DNA from: CALRWV02 sp943371965
GTDB taxonomy: Bacteria; Bacteroidota; JABWAT01
Direction of reading: 5' to 3'
DNA length: 64,000 bases
Assembly (NCBI GenBank): GCA_943371965.1
Contig: CALRWV020000004.1
Span: 248,001 to 312,000 of the forward strand
The position numbers were made by a program, and so were the translations under genes. The notes under the pieces are model-generated. The model ran no database searches, was not told where the DNA came from, and saw only the letters and a list, made by a program, of their open reading frames with translations. This document shows positions 53,377 to 61,804 of this stretch, in pieces. How positions within the stretch are numbered: position 1 is the stretch's first letter; each line of letters begins with the position of its first letter.

Positions 53377-54390
53377 TTATTTCAGTTCAGTTCCCAATTC
53401 TGTAACTGAAACCCTTGCTCTGGTTTTACCCAGCAGAAATTCAAGCAAAAGAATAATTATTCCTGCAAGTAAAAAAGGAAAATATTTTTCTTCGTACTGA
53501 TAATATTGTTTGATTTCGACTTTTGTTTTTTCAAGTTCACTGATTTCTGCATAAATCTTTTTCAGAGATTCATTATCCGTTGCACGGAAATATTTTCCAC
53601 CGGTCATGTCAGCAACTTTCGTCAGGGTTTCATCATCAACATCAACTTTCTGGCGAACCAGAACCTGACGGCCGAACGCATCGATAGCAGGAACCGGAGC
53701 TTCTCCGCGCGTTCCAACACCAATGGTATAAATTTTGATTCCGAGACTGATGGCTAGATCGGCAGCAGTCAGTGGGTCAATATCCCCGCTGTTGTTTTGT
53801 CCATCAGTAAGAAGAATAATGATTTTCGATTTCGCTTCCGAGTCACGCAAACGGTTCAGGCTTGAAGCAATTCCCATTCCAATAGCAGTTCCTGGATTTG
53901 TTTCATCAAAAACCAATGATCCGAGTACGCGTTTGATCATATCATAATCCAACGTCAGCGGACATTGTGTATAAGCTTCTCCGGCATAAACAACAATTCC
54001 GATTCTGTCGGCAACCCTTCCTTTGACGAAATCGGTTGCCACTTCTTTGGCAGCAGCCAGCCTGTTAGGCAACAAATCCTGGGCTCTCATCGATCCGGAA
54101 AGATCAAGAGCCAGCATGATGTCAATACCTTCAGAATTGATGACGCGTTCTGTATTCACTTCCTGCGGTCTTGCCAAGGCAATAATCAAAAGTGCAATTC
54201 CAATCAGTTTCATGGGATTAAGCAGGTATCTGACAATAACCCAAAATCCGGGCTTCATTCCACTGACTGCCTTTTCACTTCCATAAGCAAAATGAAATTC
54301 ATTTCTGAAGCCGCGGAACCAAAACCAAACTCCCCAAACCGGAAGCAGGAGCAATAACCATAAAAAGTTAGGAGAATCAAACTGAAGCAT
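53377..54390 (-). CDS. batA: BatA-like von Willebrand factor A protein
   Basis: About 337 residues. The start is the ATG at 54390, with an AAAGGAGA ribosome site, rather than an ATG 72 bp upstream that would overlap the previous gene. Two membrane helices (about 8-25, 55-72) precede a VWA domain with MIDAS L-A-L-D-L-S-G-S-M, and a third helix lies at the C-terminus (L-L-A-G-I-I-I-L-L-L-E-F-L-L). It is paralogous to BatB. Confidence 0.92.
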   Translation of the reverse strand: MLQFDSPNFLWLLLLLPVWGVWFWFRGFRNEFHFAYGSEKAVSGMKPGFWVIVRYLLNPMKLIGIALLIIALARPQEVNTERVINSEGIDIMLALDLSGSMRAQDLLPNRLAAAKEVATDFVKGRVADRIGIVVYAGEAYTQCPLTLDYDMIKRVLGSLVFDETNPGTAIGMGIASSLNRLRDSEAKSKIIILLTDGQNNSGDIDPLTAADLAISLGIKIYTIGVGTRGEAPVPAIDAFGRQVLVRQKVDVDDETLTKVADMTGGKYFRATDNESLKKIYAEISELEKTKVEIKQYYQYEEKYFPFLLAGIIILLLEFLLGKTRARVSVTELGTELK

Positions 54391-55411
54391 TGATTTCTCC
54401 TTTAGGTTGTTGCGGTTCAGCAGTTTCCTGAGAAAAACGCGGTGAATTTTCAATTTTTTCAACCGATGCTTTTACTTCCTTGAAATCTGAAATCATTTGA
54501 GGAAGTACAGCTTCCTGTTTTGCAAATTTGATCAGATCGGCACGGTTCAGAATATCAGCAAGGTTTGGAATTGAACTGAAAACGACTTTTTCAGATTTTA
54601 CCCAATCCAGCAATTCATCCGTTGTCATTTCGAGAATATGGTAATTGAATTTCAGTTCAAGGTACCGTTTCAGAACTTCGGTCAGATTTGAATAATAAAC
54701 CTTTACATCATTCTGCCATTCAGGTTGTGTTGTCAGAAGATTTTCCATTTCCTCACTAAAGATTTCAAATGGCGTTTTCTGTATTTCAATGATTTTTGCT
54801 TCAGGCACATCGGTCATTTTCTTTTTATACCGCTGGTAGAGGAAATAAAGAACAAAACCGGCAATCAAAACCGCAGTCGCCCATAAAAAATAATGCCACC
54901 ACGGACGAACCGTTGCTTCAATTTCCTTTTCAGGCCTCAATGCTGTATCAGACGCGGCAGAAAAGAGTTTGGGAAAAATGTAAATAGGTTGAGTGGTGAA
55001 ATAAACTGAATCTGTTTCCTTTTTGAGTGTAAAAGTCAGTGATTTTAGAGTATCATCCTTGAATCCCCACCAGATGAAACTTTGCTTTAATTTGTAATCA
55101 AAAACGTCTCCACTCGCTGTTTGTGTGGTTTCAGGAGCAAAAGGTTCAAATCTTTCAAATGCTGTGGAATCTGAATCCAAACTCCAGACATAACCATCTG
55201 TTAACTTTTTACCGATTTCGAATGTGATTGTATCACCGACCGAAATGGAATCTTTTTGAATGACCTTGAAATTCCATTCTGCGGGATTTTGTCCAAAAGA
55301 CGACAAGGGACAAAGGAAAATTGACAAAAGAAAGAAATAAAGGATTTTAATATTTTTCATGAAAACTGTTGGATGAATATATGCAGAATTGAACTTATTT
55401 CTTGAACTCAT
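54377..55411 (-). CDS. Bat-operon membrane protein with signal peptide
   Basis: A 344-residue protein between DUF58 and BatA. The ATG at 55411 overlaps the DUF58 stop (ATGA) and follows AGAGGA; ATG 55360 would give a cleaner signal peptide (M-K-N-I-K-I-L-Y-F-F-L-L-S-I-F). There is an extracytoplasmic beta-rich region (about 40-170), one membrane helix (about 180-198, Y-F-L-W-A-T-A-V-L-I-A-G-F-V-L-Y) and a cytoplasmic helical tail (about 220-330, R-Y-L-E-L-K-F-N-Y). Position and layout match the DUF4381-like gene of Bat operons, but the family call is by position. Confidence 0.75.
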   Translation of the reverse strand: MSSRNKFNSAYIHPTVFMKNIKILYFFLLSIFLCPLSSFGQNPAEWNFKVIQKDSISVGDTITFEIGKKLTDGYVWSLDSDSTAFERFEPFAPETTQTASGDVFDYKLKQSFIWWGFKDDTLKSLTFTLKKETDSVYFTTQPIYIFPKLFSAASDTALRPEKEIEATVRPWWHYFLWATAVLIAGFVLYFLYQRYKKKMTDVPEAKIIEIQKTPFEIFSEEMENLLTTQPEWQNDVKVYYSNLTEVLKRYLELKFNYHILEMTTDELLDWVKSEKVVFSSIPNLADILNRADLIKFAKQEAVLPQMISDFKEVKASVEKIENSPRFSQETAEPQQPKGEINASV

Positions 55412-56289
55412 TTCCGGCTTCCTCTCTTATGGAAGAAAGCCATGAGTTTTTCAACCAGATCCTGATTGGTAAACAGTTCAACCGTATCGATCTGCAGTTT
55501 TTTAAGAAGTTCCTTTGACTGTTCGTGCTGCATGATATAATAATTTCTGAACTGTTCCTTTACGGTTTTTGAACTGAAATCAACCAGTTTTTCCTTGCCG
55601 GTTTCCGGATCCATCACTCTAACAAGTCCGATATCGGGAACAATCAGTTCACCCATATCCCGTACAGAAACGGCAATGAAATCGTGCTTCTGATTCAGGA
55701 TTTTCAGTTCTTTTTCAAACCCGGAATCATCAAAATCGGAAACCATAAAAATAATGGAGCGTCTTTTCAGTATCCGAGAAATATATTCGGCTGCAATTGA
55801 AATTTTGGTTGAACGGTATTCAGGCTGAAAGGCAAACAGCTCTCGCAATACCCTCAAAACGTGGGTTCTTCCTTTTCTCGGAGCAATAAATCTTTCGATT
55901 CGGTCAGAAAAAATGCACAATCCAACTTTATCATTGTTTTTGATTGCAGAAAAAGCAAGAACCGCTGCAAGTTGAATGGCATATTCGTACTTCAAAGAAT
56001 ATTTTGAACCAAACCACTGTGAGCCCGATGCATCAATCATCAGCATCAAGGTCTGTTCGCGTTCTTCATGAAATATTTTGATGTAGGGCGAATCATGACG
56101 TGCGGAAACATTCCAGTCGATGGTTCTGATATCATCACCATACTGATATTCACGCACTTCAGAAAATTCCATTCCTGTTCCTTTGAAACTGGAGCGGTAC
56201 TCACCTGAAAAGATATTGTTAACAATACCTTTTGTGCGGATTTCAATCTGACGGACACTTTTGAATATGTCTTTTGGCAGTTCGGACAT
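55408..56289 (-). CDS. DUF58 domain-containing protein of MoxR-Bat operon
   Basis: A 293-residue soluble protein with the DUF58 signature R-S-S-F-K-G-T-G-M-E-F-S-E-V-R-E-Y and D-D-I-R-T-I-D-W-N near residues 40-60, followed by a VWA-like domain (L-M-L-M-I-D-A-S-G-S). DUF58 proteins regularly partner MoxR ATPases. The gene follows moxR by 122 bp of repeat-rich sequence and overlaps the next gene by four bases. Confidence 0.9.
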   Translation of the reverse strand: MSELPKDIFKSVRQIEIRTKGIVNNIFSGEYRSSFKGTGMEFSEVREYQYGDDIRTIDWNVSARHDSPYIKIFHEEREQTLMLMIDASGSQWFGSKYSLKYEYAIQLAAVLAFSAIKNNDKVGLCIFSDRIERFIAPRKGRTHVLRVLRELFAFQPEYRSTKISIAAEYISRILKRRSIIFMVSDFDDSGFEKELKILNQKHDFIAVSVRDMGELIVPDIGLVRVMDPETGKEKLVDFSSKTVKEQFRNYYIMQHEQSKELLKKLQIDTVELFTNQDLVEKLMAFFHKRGSRK

Positions 56290-56411
56290 GAGTTGAATAA
56301 TGAGTAATGTTTAATGAGTAATGATTTTGACAGATGACAATGGACAATTGATAATGGAAAACGGAATAGACGCAGTCTCAACTGTCAATTGTTAGTTTTC
56401 CATTGTCAGTC
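56290..56411. repeat. Repeat-rich spacer between moxR and DUF58 gene
   Basis: Direct repeats of the AGTAATG-type (AATGAGTAATGTTTAATGAGTAATG) are followed by an imperfect inverted repeat: GACAATGGACAATTG faces CAATTGTTAGTTTTCCATTGTC. This is a common type of degenerate intergenic repeat and interrupts the otherwise tight operon. Confidence 0.6.
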
Positions 56412-57404
56412 TTATGGCACTTCAATTTTTGAAAGCACTTCTGAAATTACATTTTCGGAAGTTTTTTCTTCTGCTTCAGCTTCATAGGTTAAAATGATTC
56501 TGTGGCGGAGAACATCATACGCAACAGCTTTTACATCTTCAGGAGTTACATAACCGCGGTGTTTCAGAAACGCGTGGGCTCTTGCAGCCAAATTCATATT
56601 GATACTGGCACGTGGTGATCCGCCATACTGAATCAACGGTTTCAAATGCTCCATTCCATACTTTTCTGGCTGACGAGTAGCAAAAACGATATCAATAATA
56701 TACTGTTCAATTTTTTCATCCACATAAATATCATTGATGATGGATCGTGCCCTTAAAACCTGTTGAAGGCTGACAACTTTATTGACATCAGGTCTCTTTT
56801 CAGTACTCGCCATCCGGCGCATGATTTTCATTTCTTCTTCTTTGCTCGGATATCCAACAATGATTTTCATCATGAAACGGTCAACCTGAGCTTCAGGAAG
56901 CGGATATGTTCCTTCCTGCTCAACCGGATTCTGTGTTGCCAAAACAAGAAACGGTTCATCCAGTTTGAAGGTCTCTTCACCGATGGTAACCTGTTTTTCC
57001 TGCATGGCTTCAAGCAAAGCCGACTGAACTTTTGCAGGAGAACGGTTGATCTCATCCGCTAAAATGAGGTTTGCGAAAACCGGTCCTTTTCTCACGAAAA
57101 AAGAGGATTCTTTCTGATTGTAAATCATGGTTCCTGTTAAATCGGCAGGAAGAAGATCCGGAGTGAATTGGATTCTGTGGAATTTTGCATCAATAATTCT
57201 GGCGAGTGTTGAAATGGTCAGCGTTTTTGCAAGACCTGGAACACCTTCAAGCAGGATGTGTCCGTTGCATAATAAACCGATCATCAGCCGTTCGATCATG
57301 TATTTCTGACCGACTACCACTTTTTCAAATTCCATTTGAACCAGCTCAACAAAAGCGGATTCCTGTTTTATTTTTTCGTTCAATTGGGCAATGTCCAAGC
57401 CCAT
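56412..57404 (-). CDS. moxR: MoxR-type AAA+ ATPase
   Basis: A 330-residue ATPase and first gene of the Bat operon. Walker A E-G-V-P-G-L-A-K-T near residue 53, sensor/Walker B L-I-L-A-D-E-I-N-R near 115, and N-P-V-E-Q-E-G-T-Y-P-L-P-E-A-Q-V-D-R-F, a MoxR hallmark, near 160. A strong GGAGG ribosome site precedes the ATG. It probably acts as a chaperone for the VWA proteins encoded downstream. Confidence 0.95.
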   Translation of the reverse strand: MGLDIAQLNEKIKQESAFVELVQMEFEKVVVGQKYMIERLMIGLLCNGHILLEGVPGLAKTLTISTLARIIDAKFHRIQFTPDLLPADLTGTMIYNQKESSFFVRKGPVFANLILADEINRSPAKVQSALLEAMQEKQVTIGEETFKLDEPFLVLATQNPVEQEGTYPLPEAQVDRFMMKIIVGYPSKEEEMKIMRRMASTEKRPDVNKVVSLQQVLRARSIINDIYVDEKIEQYIIDIVFATRQPEKYGMEHLKPLIQYGGSPRASINMNLAARAHAFLKHRGYVTPEDVKAVAYDVLRHRIILTYEAEAEEKTSENVISEVLSKIEVP

Positions 57405-57435
57405 AGTAGCCTCCCGTTACGTTTTTAATTTGTTT

Positions 57436-57993
57436 TCAATTGATTTTAATAATGTGATGAATTTCTTTTTTTAGGAACGGACTCCCGGGTGTGTAAATGT
57501 CAGATGAAACAAAAAATGTTGTTTCGTTTTCATCAACAATTTTCCCTTTAATAAGTAAAGCACCATCTTCTTTGTACAATTCAGATTTGAACCCATATTC
57601 GTTGGATAGCCGCTGATCTTTTAAATTTTTTGGTTCATTAAGTAAAGTGTAGGTTAAAACTCCACCTTTAACGCTCAATACTTTAAATTTAAAACCATTT
57701 ACATTGATGCTGGAATCCAAATCAGATTTCTGTACAGTTATGGAAGTCTTGGAGATTGTTTTTTCATTTTTTGAATTTTCAGGGATAATTTCCTGGCGGA
57801 TTTCAAAAAACAAAGAGTTATTGTCATGTCCTGTAAATAAAATATCCCTATCAGTATAATAATTAAACCTGTTTATTACACTATTTCCGGATGCGGCAGT
57901 AAATGTCTGGTTATAGGTAAAGTTGCCTTCAATTGTTCTGTAAGTATTGCAGGAGACAGCAAATGCAAAAATCAACCAAAAATATTTCTTCAT
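57436..57993 (-). CDS. Predicted lipoprotein
   Basis: A 185-residue protein with a lipoprotein-type signal (M-K-K-Y-F-W-L-I-F-A-F-A-V-S-C, lipobox A-V-S-C near residue 15). The rest is predicted beta-rich, with F-Y-K/N-Y-Y-T-D and a C-terminal S-D-I-Y-T-P-G-S-P-F-L-K-K-E. No family is recognised. It is read after the HAD gene with an 80-bp gap. Confidence 0.7.
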   Translation of the reverse strand: MKKYFWLIFAFAVSCNTYRTIEGNFTYNQTFTAASGNSVINRFNYYTDRDILFTGHDNNSLFFEIRQEIIPENSKNEKTISKTSITVQKSDLDSSINVNGFKFKVLSVKGGVLTYTLLNEPKNLKDQRLSNEYGFKSELYKEDGALLIKGKIVDENETTFFVSSDIYTPGSPFLKKEIHHIIKIN

Positions 57994-58075
57994 TTTTCAC
58001 CAATTTCTTAAACTTACCGCAATAGACGCAAAGTAAAAAATTCAAGTTCCAACATCTTTGAACTTTTTACATATT

Positions 58076-58888
58076 TTACAACTCAATCAGAACCTGATAC
58101 AATTCTTCCAGATTTTTGATTTGCCAGTCAGGCTGATTCGGATACGACTTTGCCATTGCTGAATTAGACTCTCCGGTATGAACAAGAATGGTTTTTGTCC
58201 CGGCTCTGAATCCCATTTCCATATCGGTATAGAGACGGTCGCCTATGACAACCATTTCATCAGGTTTCAGATTGTGCTGTTTCAGAATGGGTTCAATCAT
58301 TTCAATATTGGGTTTCCCGATAATTTTGGGAGAAATTTCAGTCGATTTTTCAAAAAGGGCTATCAGTGAACCGCAATCGGGAAGCAATCCTTTTTCTGTT
58401 GGAATGTTGATATCGCTGTGGGTTGCAATGAACGGGATTCCGCGCCTGATCAGGATACTGGCATCCTGAATCCGTTTGTAGGTGATTTCCTGATCAAACC
58501 CCAAAACAACGAAATCAATTGGTTCTGCATCAATTTCGCCCACACAGGCAATTCCGTGAGAAGAAAAATCTTCAACCAACGCTCTGGTTCCCAACAGATA
58601 AACGGACGGATTTTTTTTCAGTGAAATCAGATACTGGGCGGTTGCTTTTCCGCTTGTGTGAATCTGTGAATGGACAACTGAAAAACCGAGAAAATTCAAC
58701 AAACGGAAATAATTATCCATCGAACGGCTTGAATTGTTGGTTACGATGGTGTAACCAATCTCCAATTCATCGAGCTTTTTTAAACACTTATGCGCAAACG
58801 GAAGCACATTATTTCCCAGAATAAGCGTTCCATCAAGATCAAAAATGAAGTGTTTGACTGTTTTTAGCCAGTTTTTGGGGGAATTCAT
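58076..58888 (-). CDS. HAD-IIA family phosphatase (NagD-like)
   Basis: A 270-residue haloacid-dehalogenase phosphatase. Motif I F-I-F-D-L-D-G-T-L near residue 14, motif II T-N-N-S-S-R-S near 51, and the C-terminal D-R-L-Y-T-D-M-E-M-G near 216. The cap domain between motifs II and III is of C2A type. Substrates of the family include UMP, p-nitrophenyl phosphate and 2-phosphoglycolate. The ATG at 58888 is preferred to 58915 because a TATTTTTG box lies 24 bp before it. Confidence 0.9.
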   Translation of the reverse strand: MNSPKNWLKTVKHFIFDLDGTLILGNNVLPFAHKCLKKLDELEIGYTIVTNNSSRSMDNYFRLLNFLGFSVVHSQIHTSGKATAQYLISLKKNPSVYLLGTRALVEDFSSHGIACVGEIDAEPIDFVVLGFDQEITYKRIQDASILIRRGIPFIATHSDINIPTEKGLLPDCGSLIALFEKSTEISPKIIGKPNIEMIEPILKQHNLKPDEMVVIGDRLYTDMEMGFRAGTKTILVHTGESNSAMAKSYPNQPDWQIKNLEELYQVLIEL

Positions 58889-59279
58889 CAGTTTCCGAAT
58901 AAAATTGAACTGCAAAAATAGCGATTGTTGCCAAGAATAACAGCAGTATTAATAATTTGTAAAGGAATGAATGGGGCAAGTTTAAATGCAAATCAAAAGA
59001 AGACCTGTTTTTTATACACAGTGTGGAGCAGATAAAATTAAAAATTTCTAAAATATTAGTATATGGAAGAAGTTGTGGAAATCATCTACAAATTTCAACA
59101 ACCGCTTGATAACGCAAAATAATAAAAGAGATGAATCAGGAAAAATGGAACTTCAATGTTGGAACAAAAAAGCTAACAATTTGCAAGATGAAATAAATTA
59201 GGATTGAATTTTCTTTTTTATTAAGTTGGAAGAAAATTGATCAACCGATGATAAAAAAATAAAAAATAAACATAACCAA
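58889..59279. other. AT-rich intergenic region
   Basis: A 391-bp stretch. It begins with the HAD gene promoter and otherwise shows only AT-rich, low-information sequence up to the lipoprotein pair. The last bases A-T-A-A-C-C-A-A-A before the first lipoprotein gene are repeated before the second. No gene or structured element was recognised. Confidence 0.55.
58913..58920 (-). promoter_or_regulatory. Bacteroidota-type -7 promoter box before HAD gene
   Basis: Minus-strand TATTTTTG 24 bp before ATG 58888; it would lie within the leader if the longer start were used. Confidence 0.42.
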
Positions 59280-60428
59280 ATGAAAACACCCTTCCTCTCT
59301 TTTTTACTTTTAACCGGGCTTCTGATCAGTGCCTTCACCTGCACCAACCCATCAGAACCTGACAACAAACCAACCGGCTCCGATACTACCAGCCACAACT
59401 TCATCTGGCAGAGTTTCGGGCTCGGAAAAAGCAACAGCATTGCCCGTGACGTCCACGTTTTTTCCGATACTAATATTTGGGTGGTAGGAGGTTTTTCAAC
59501 CAAAGACCACTTTGATGACAACGGCAACAATCTGGCGATCTGGAACGGAGTTGAATGGAAATACAAACAGTTCAGATTATGGAAGGATTACAGGGCTTTG
59601 GGCGGTGAACTCAAGCAGGAACTGACCTCAATAACTGGAATTCTGGCATTCAGTGAAAATGATATTGTCCTGATGGATGACTGGTCTTCCATTGCCCGTT
59701 GGGACGGAACACAATGGTCTTATGAACAGCCGGTCTTCCAATTCCAGACTTATGATCATACTTTTTTGATTGCCGGAAATTCAACACATGATTTTTATAT
59801 GTTTGGTTTCAATAGTGAAGCACCAAGACACGCCATTATTATTCATTACAAAAACGGTGTTTTCACCCCGGTTCTAACAGATATTGTTGTACCCATTTAT
59901 GATGCCACAACAGATGAAGCCGGAACTGTCTGGTTCAGTACCTATGATGAATCCGGTCTGATTGATTACAACAGTCTGTACAAACTCAAAAATGGCAGCA
60001 TTCAAAAAATAAGCTACTATCACCCGTTCGGGGCAAAGGATTCATTGACCGAAGGGATGTTTGCCCTTGACTGCAAAAACAAAAAACTGTATGGAATGGG
60101 AAATTTCTACTGGAAATGGACGGTTTCAGATAAATTCAAACCTGAACTGTACAGCAAAACCTACAATCCGCAGGGAAGTTGGGCAATGTCGGTAAACTCC
60201 GAGAATGATATCATATTCGGATCAAGCAACTTCGCAATTTCACACTGGAATGGATCTACTCTTAAAAGCTATCCGGAAACGGAATCTGATTTTCCAAACT
60301 ACCGTGTTCTGAATTCCGATTATCAAGGAAACTCAATTGGAATTGTTGGATGGGTGGATGATATATCCCCCGATCCGGACTTCCCTTATTTGGAGGTTTT
60401 TGCACACGTAGTTGTTGGCAGAAGATAA
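59280..60428 (+). CDS. Predicted lipoprotein, first of tandem paralogues
   Basis: A 382-residue exported protein with a lipobox-like L-I-S-A-F-T-C (Cys at about 21). Its body consists of beta-propeller-like repeats (I-W-N-G-V-E-W-K, S-I-A-R-W-D-G-T-Q-W-S, S-H-W-N-G-S-T-L-K-S-Y). No enzyme motif is apparent. It is about 70 percent identical by eye to the next gene, including the leader ATAACCAAATGAAAACACCC. A hairpin follows the stop. It could bind surface glycans or other ligands; that is a guess from the fold. Confidence 0.72.
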   Translation: MKTPFLSFLLLTGLLISAFTCTNPSEPDNKPTGSDTTSHNFIWQSFGLGKSNSIARDVHVFSDTNIWVVGGFSTKDHFDDNGNNLAIWNGVEWKYKQFRLWKDYRALGGELKQELTSITGILAFSENDIVLMDDWSSIARWDGTQWSYEQPVFQFQTYDHTFLIAGNSTHDFYMFGFNSEAPRHAIIIHYKNGVFTPVLTDIVVPIYDATTDEAGTVWFSTYDESGLIDYNSLYKLKNGSIQKISYYHPFGAKDSLTEGMFALDCKNKKLYGMGNFYWKWTVSDKFKPELYSKTYNPQGSWAMSVNSENDIIFGSSNFAISHWNGSTLKSYPETESDFPNYRVLNSDYQGNSIGIVGWVDDISPDPDFPYLEVFAHVVVGRR

Positions 60429-60433
60429 AAAAT

Positions 60434-60474
60434 TTGAGGTGCAACAGGCATCACCTCAAAACTGCGCCGGAACT
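60434..60474 (+). ncRNA. Covarying hairpin after lipoprotein 1
   Basis: Stem TTTGAGGTG (60434-60442) with CACCTCAAA (60453-60461), ten-base loop with AGGCAT, followed by AACTGCGCCGGAAC. A similar element follows the next gene with a changed but still paired stem. It lies between the two lipoprotein genes and may be a 3-prime terminator or a 5-prime leader element. Confidence 0.5.
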
Positions 60475-60519
60475 TATTAAATGTTTAATGCTGAATGATT
60501 AATTAATGAACATAACCAA

Positions 60520-61665
60520 ATGAAAACACCCTTGCACTCTTTTTTACTTTTAACCGGACTTCTGATCAGTGCCTTCACCTGCACCAACCCTGCAGAACCT
60601 GACAACAAACCAACTGGCTCCGATACAACCAGCCACAACTTTTTCTGGCAGAGTTTCAGGTTGGGAAAAAGCAACAGCATTGCCCGTGATGTTCACGTTT
60701 TTTCCGATACCAATGTTTGGGTGGTTGGAGGTTTTTCAACCAAAGACCACTATGATGACAACGGCAACAATCTGGCGATCTGGAACGGAGTTGAATGGAA
60801 ATTCAAACAGTTCAGATTATGGAAGGATTACAGAGCTTTGGGCGGTGAACTCAAGCAGGAATTAACCTCGATAACCGGAATTCTGGCATTCAGTGAAAAT
60901 GATATTGTCCTGATGGATGGATATTCTTCCATTGCCCGTTGGAATGGAACGCAGTGGTCTTACGAACAGCCTGCATACCAGTTTGATACTTATGATGGAA
61001 CTTTTCAAATAGCAGGTGTTTCAACCCATGATTTTTATATGTTTGGTTATTACCGATCAAATGGGGGGTTAAACATTATTATTATTCACTACAAAAACGG
61101 TGTTTTTACTTCTGTGGCCAATTCACTGCATGCTGCAGTTTATGATGCCACCACCGATGAAACTGGAACCGTCTGGTTCAGTACGTATGATCATGGCAGT
61201 GTTGAAAAATACAATACACTCTACAAACTGACCGGAAATTCCATCACACAGTTTTACAACTTCAACACCGATCAGGACACGGTTGTCAGGGGTGCCTTTG
61301 CGCTTGATTATAAAAACAAAACCCTCTTTGGAATAGGTGTTAATTGCTGGAAATGGAAACCGCAGGCAACTTTCAACCCAACTCTCTTTTCGGTTGCTGC
61401 AAATCCTCAAGGTACTTGGGCAATGTCAGTAAATTCAGAGAATGATGTCATTTTTGGAAGCAGTGGGTTTGCTATTTCACACTGGAATGGGTCAACCTTG
61501 AAAAGTTATCCTGAATTATATATTGATATGTATGGAGAATGGGTAACCGGAGCAGGATTCAACCAAAATACTGCTGTCGTTTGTGGTTATATTGATGATT
61601 ATCCTGAAAATTCAACTCTATCAGAACCTTATGCTTATGTAATTATCGGGAAGCAAATTCCATAA
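60520..61665 (+). CDS. Predicted lipoprotein, second of tandem paralogues
   Basis: A 381-residue paralogue of the preceding lipoprotein with the same signal and lipobox-like S-A-F-T-C. The first 190 residues are nearly identical (I-A-R-D-V-H-V-F-S-D-T-N, F-R-L-W-K-D-Y-R-A-L); the regions from about 195 to 320 diverge, and the C-terminus is again conserved (F-A-I-S-H-W-N-G-S-T-L-K-S-Y-P). The pattern fits a recent duplication with diversification of the middle. It shares its leader motif with the first copy. Confidence 0.72.
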   Translation: MKTPLHSFLLLTGLLISAFTCTNPAEPDNKPTGSDTTSHNFFWQSFRLGKSNSIARDVHVFSDTNVWVVGGFSTKDHYDDNGNNLAIWNGVEWKFKQFRLWKDYRALGGELKQELTSITGILAFSENDIVLMDGYSSIARWNGTQWSYEQPAYQFDTYDGTFQIAGVSTHDFYMFGYYRSNGGLNIIIIHYKNGVFTSVANSLHAAVYDATTDETGTVWFSTYDHGSVEKYNTLYKLTGNSITQFYNFNTDQDTVVRGAFALDYKNKTLFGIGVNCWKWKPQATFNPTLFSVAANPQGTWAMSVNSENDVIFGSSGFAISHWNGSTLKSYPELYIDMYGEWVTGAGFNQNTAVVCGYIDDYPENSTLSEPYAYVIIGKQIP

Positions 61666-61668
61666 CAA

Positions 61669-61709
61669 TTTTGAGACTTATAGGCATGGTCTCAAAACTG
61701 CGCCGGAAC
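61669..61709 (+). ncRNA. Covarying hairpin after lipoprotein 2
   Basis: Stem TTTTGAGAC (61669-61677) with GTCTCAAAA (61689-61697), loop TTATAGGCATG and the same tail ACTGCGCCGGAAC as the first copy. Compared with the first hairpin, GGTG/CACC has become GAC/GTC while pairing is kept. Downstream, AGGAAA and TTTCCT allow a second stem before the protease gene. Confidence 0.5.
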
Positions 61710-61804
61710 AGGAAATCTTTTGGGTTTTGAGGGGCCTTCAAGACGTTTCCTGCCCGGACAGCAAACATGCCTGATCATTTCACTAATACAAGGAAAAATC
61801 AACA

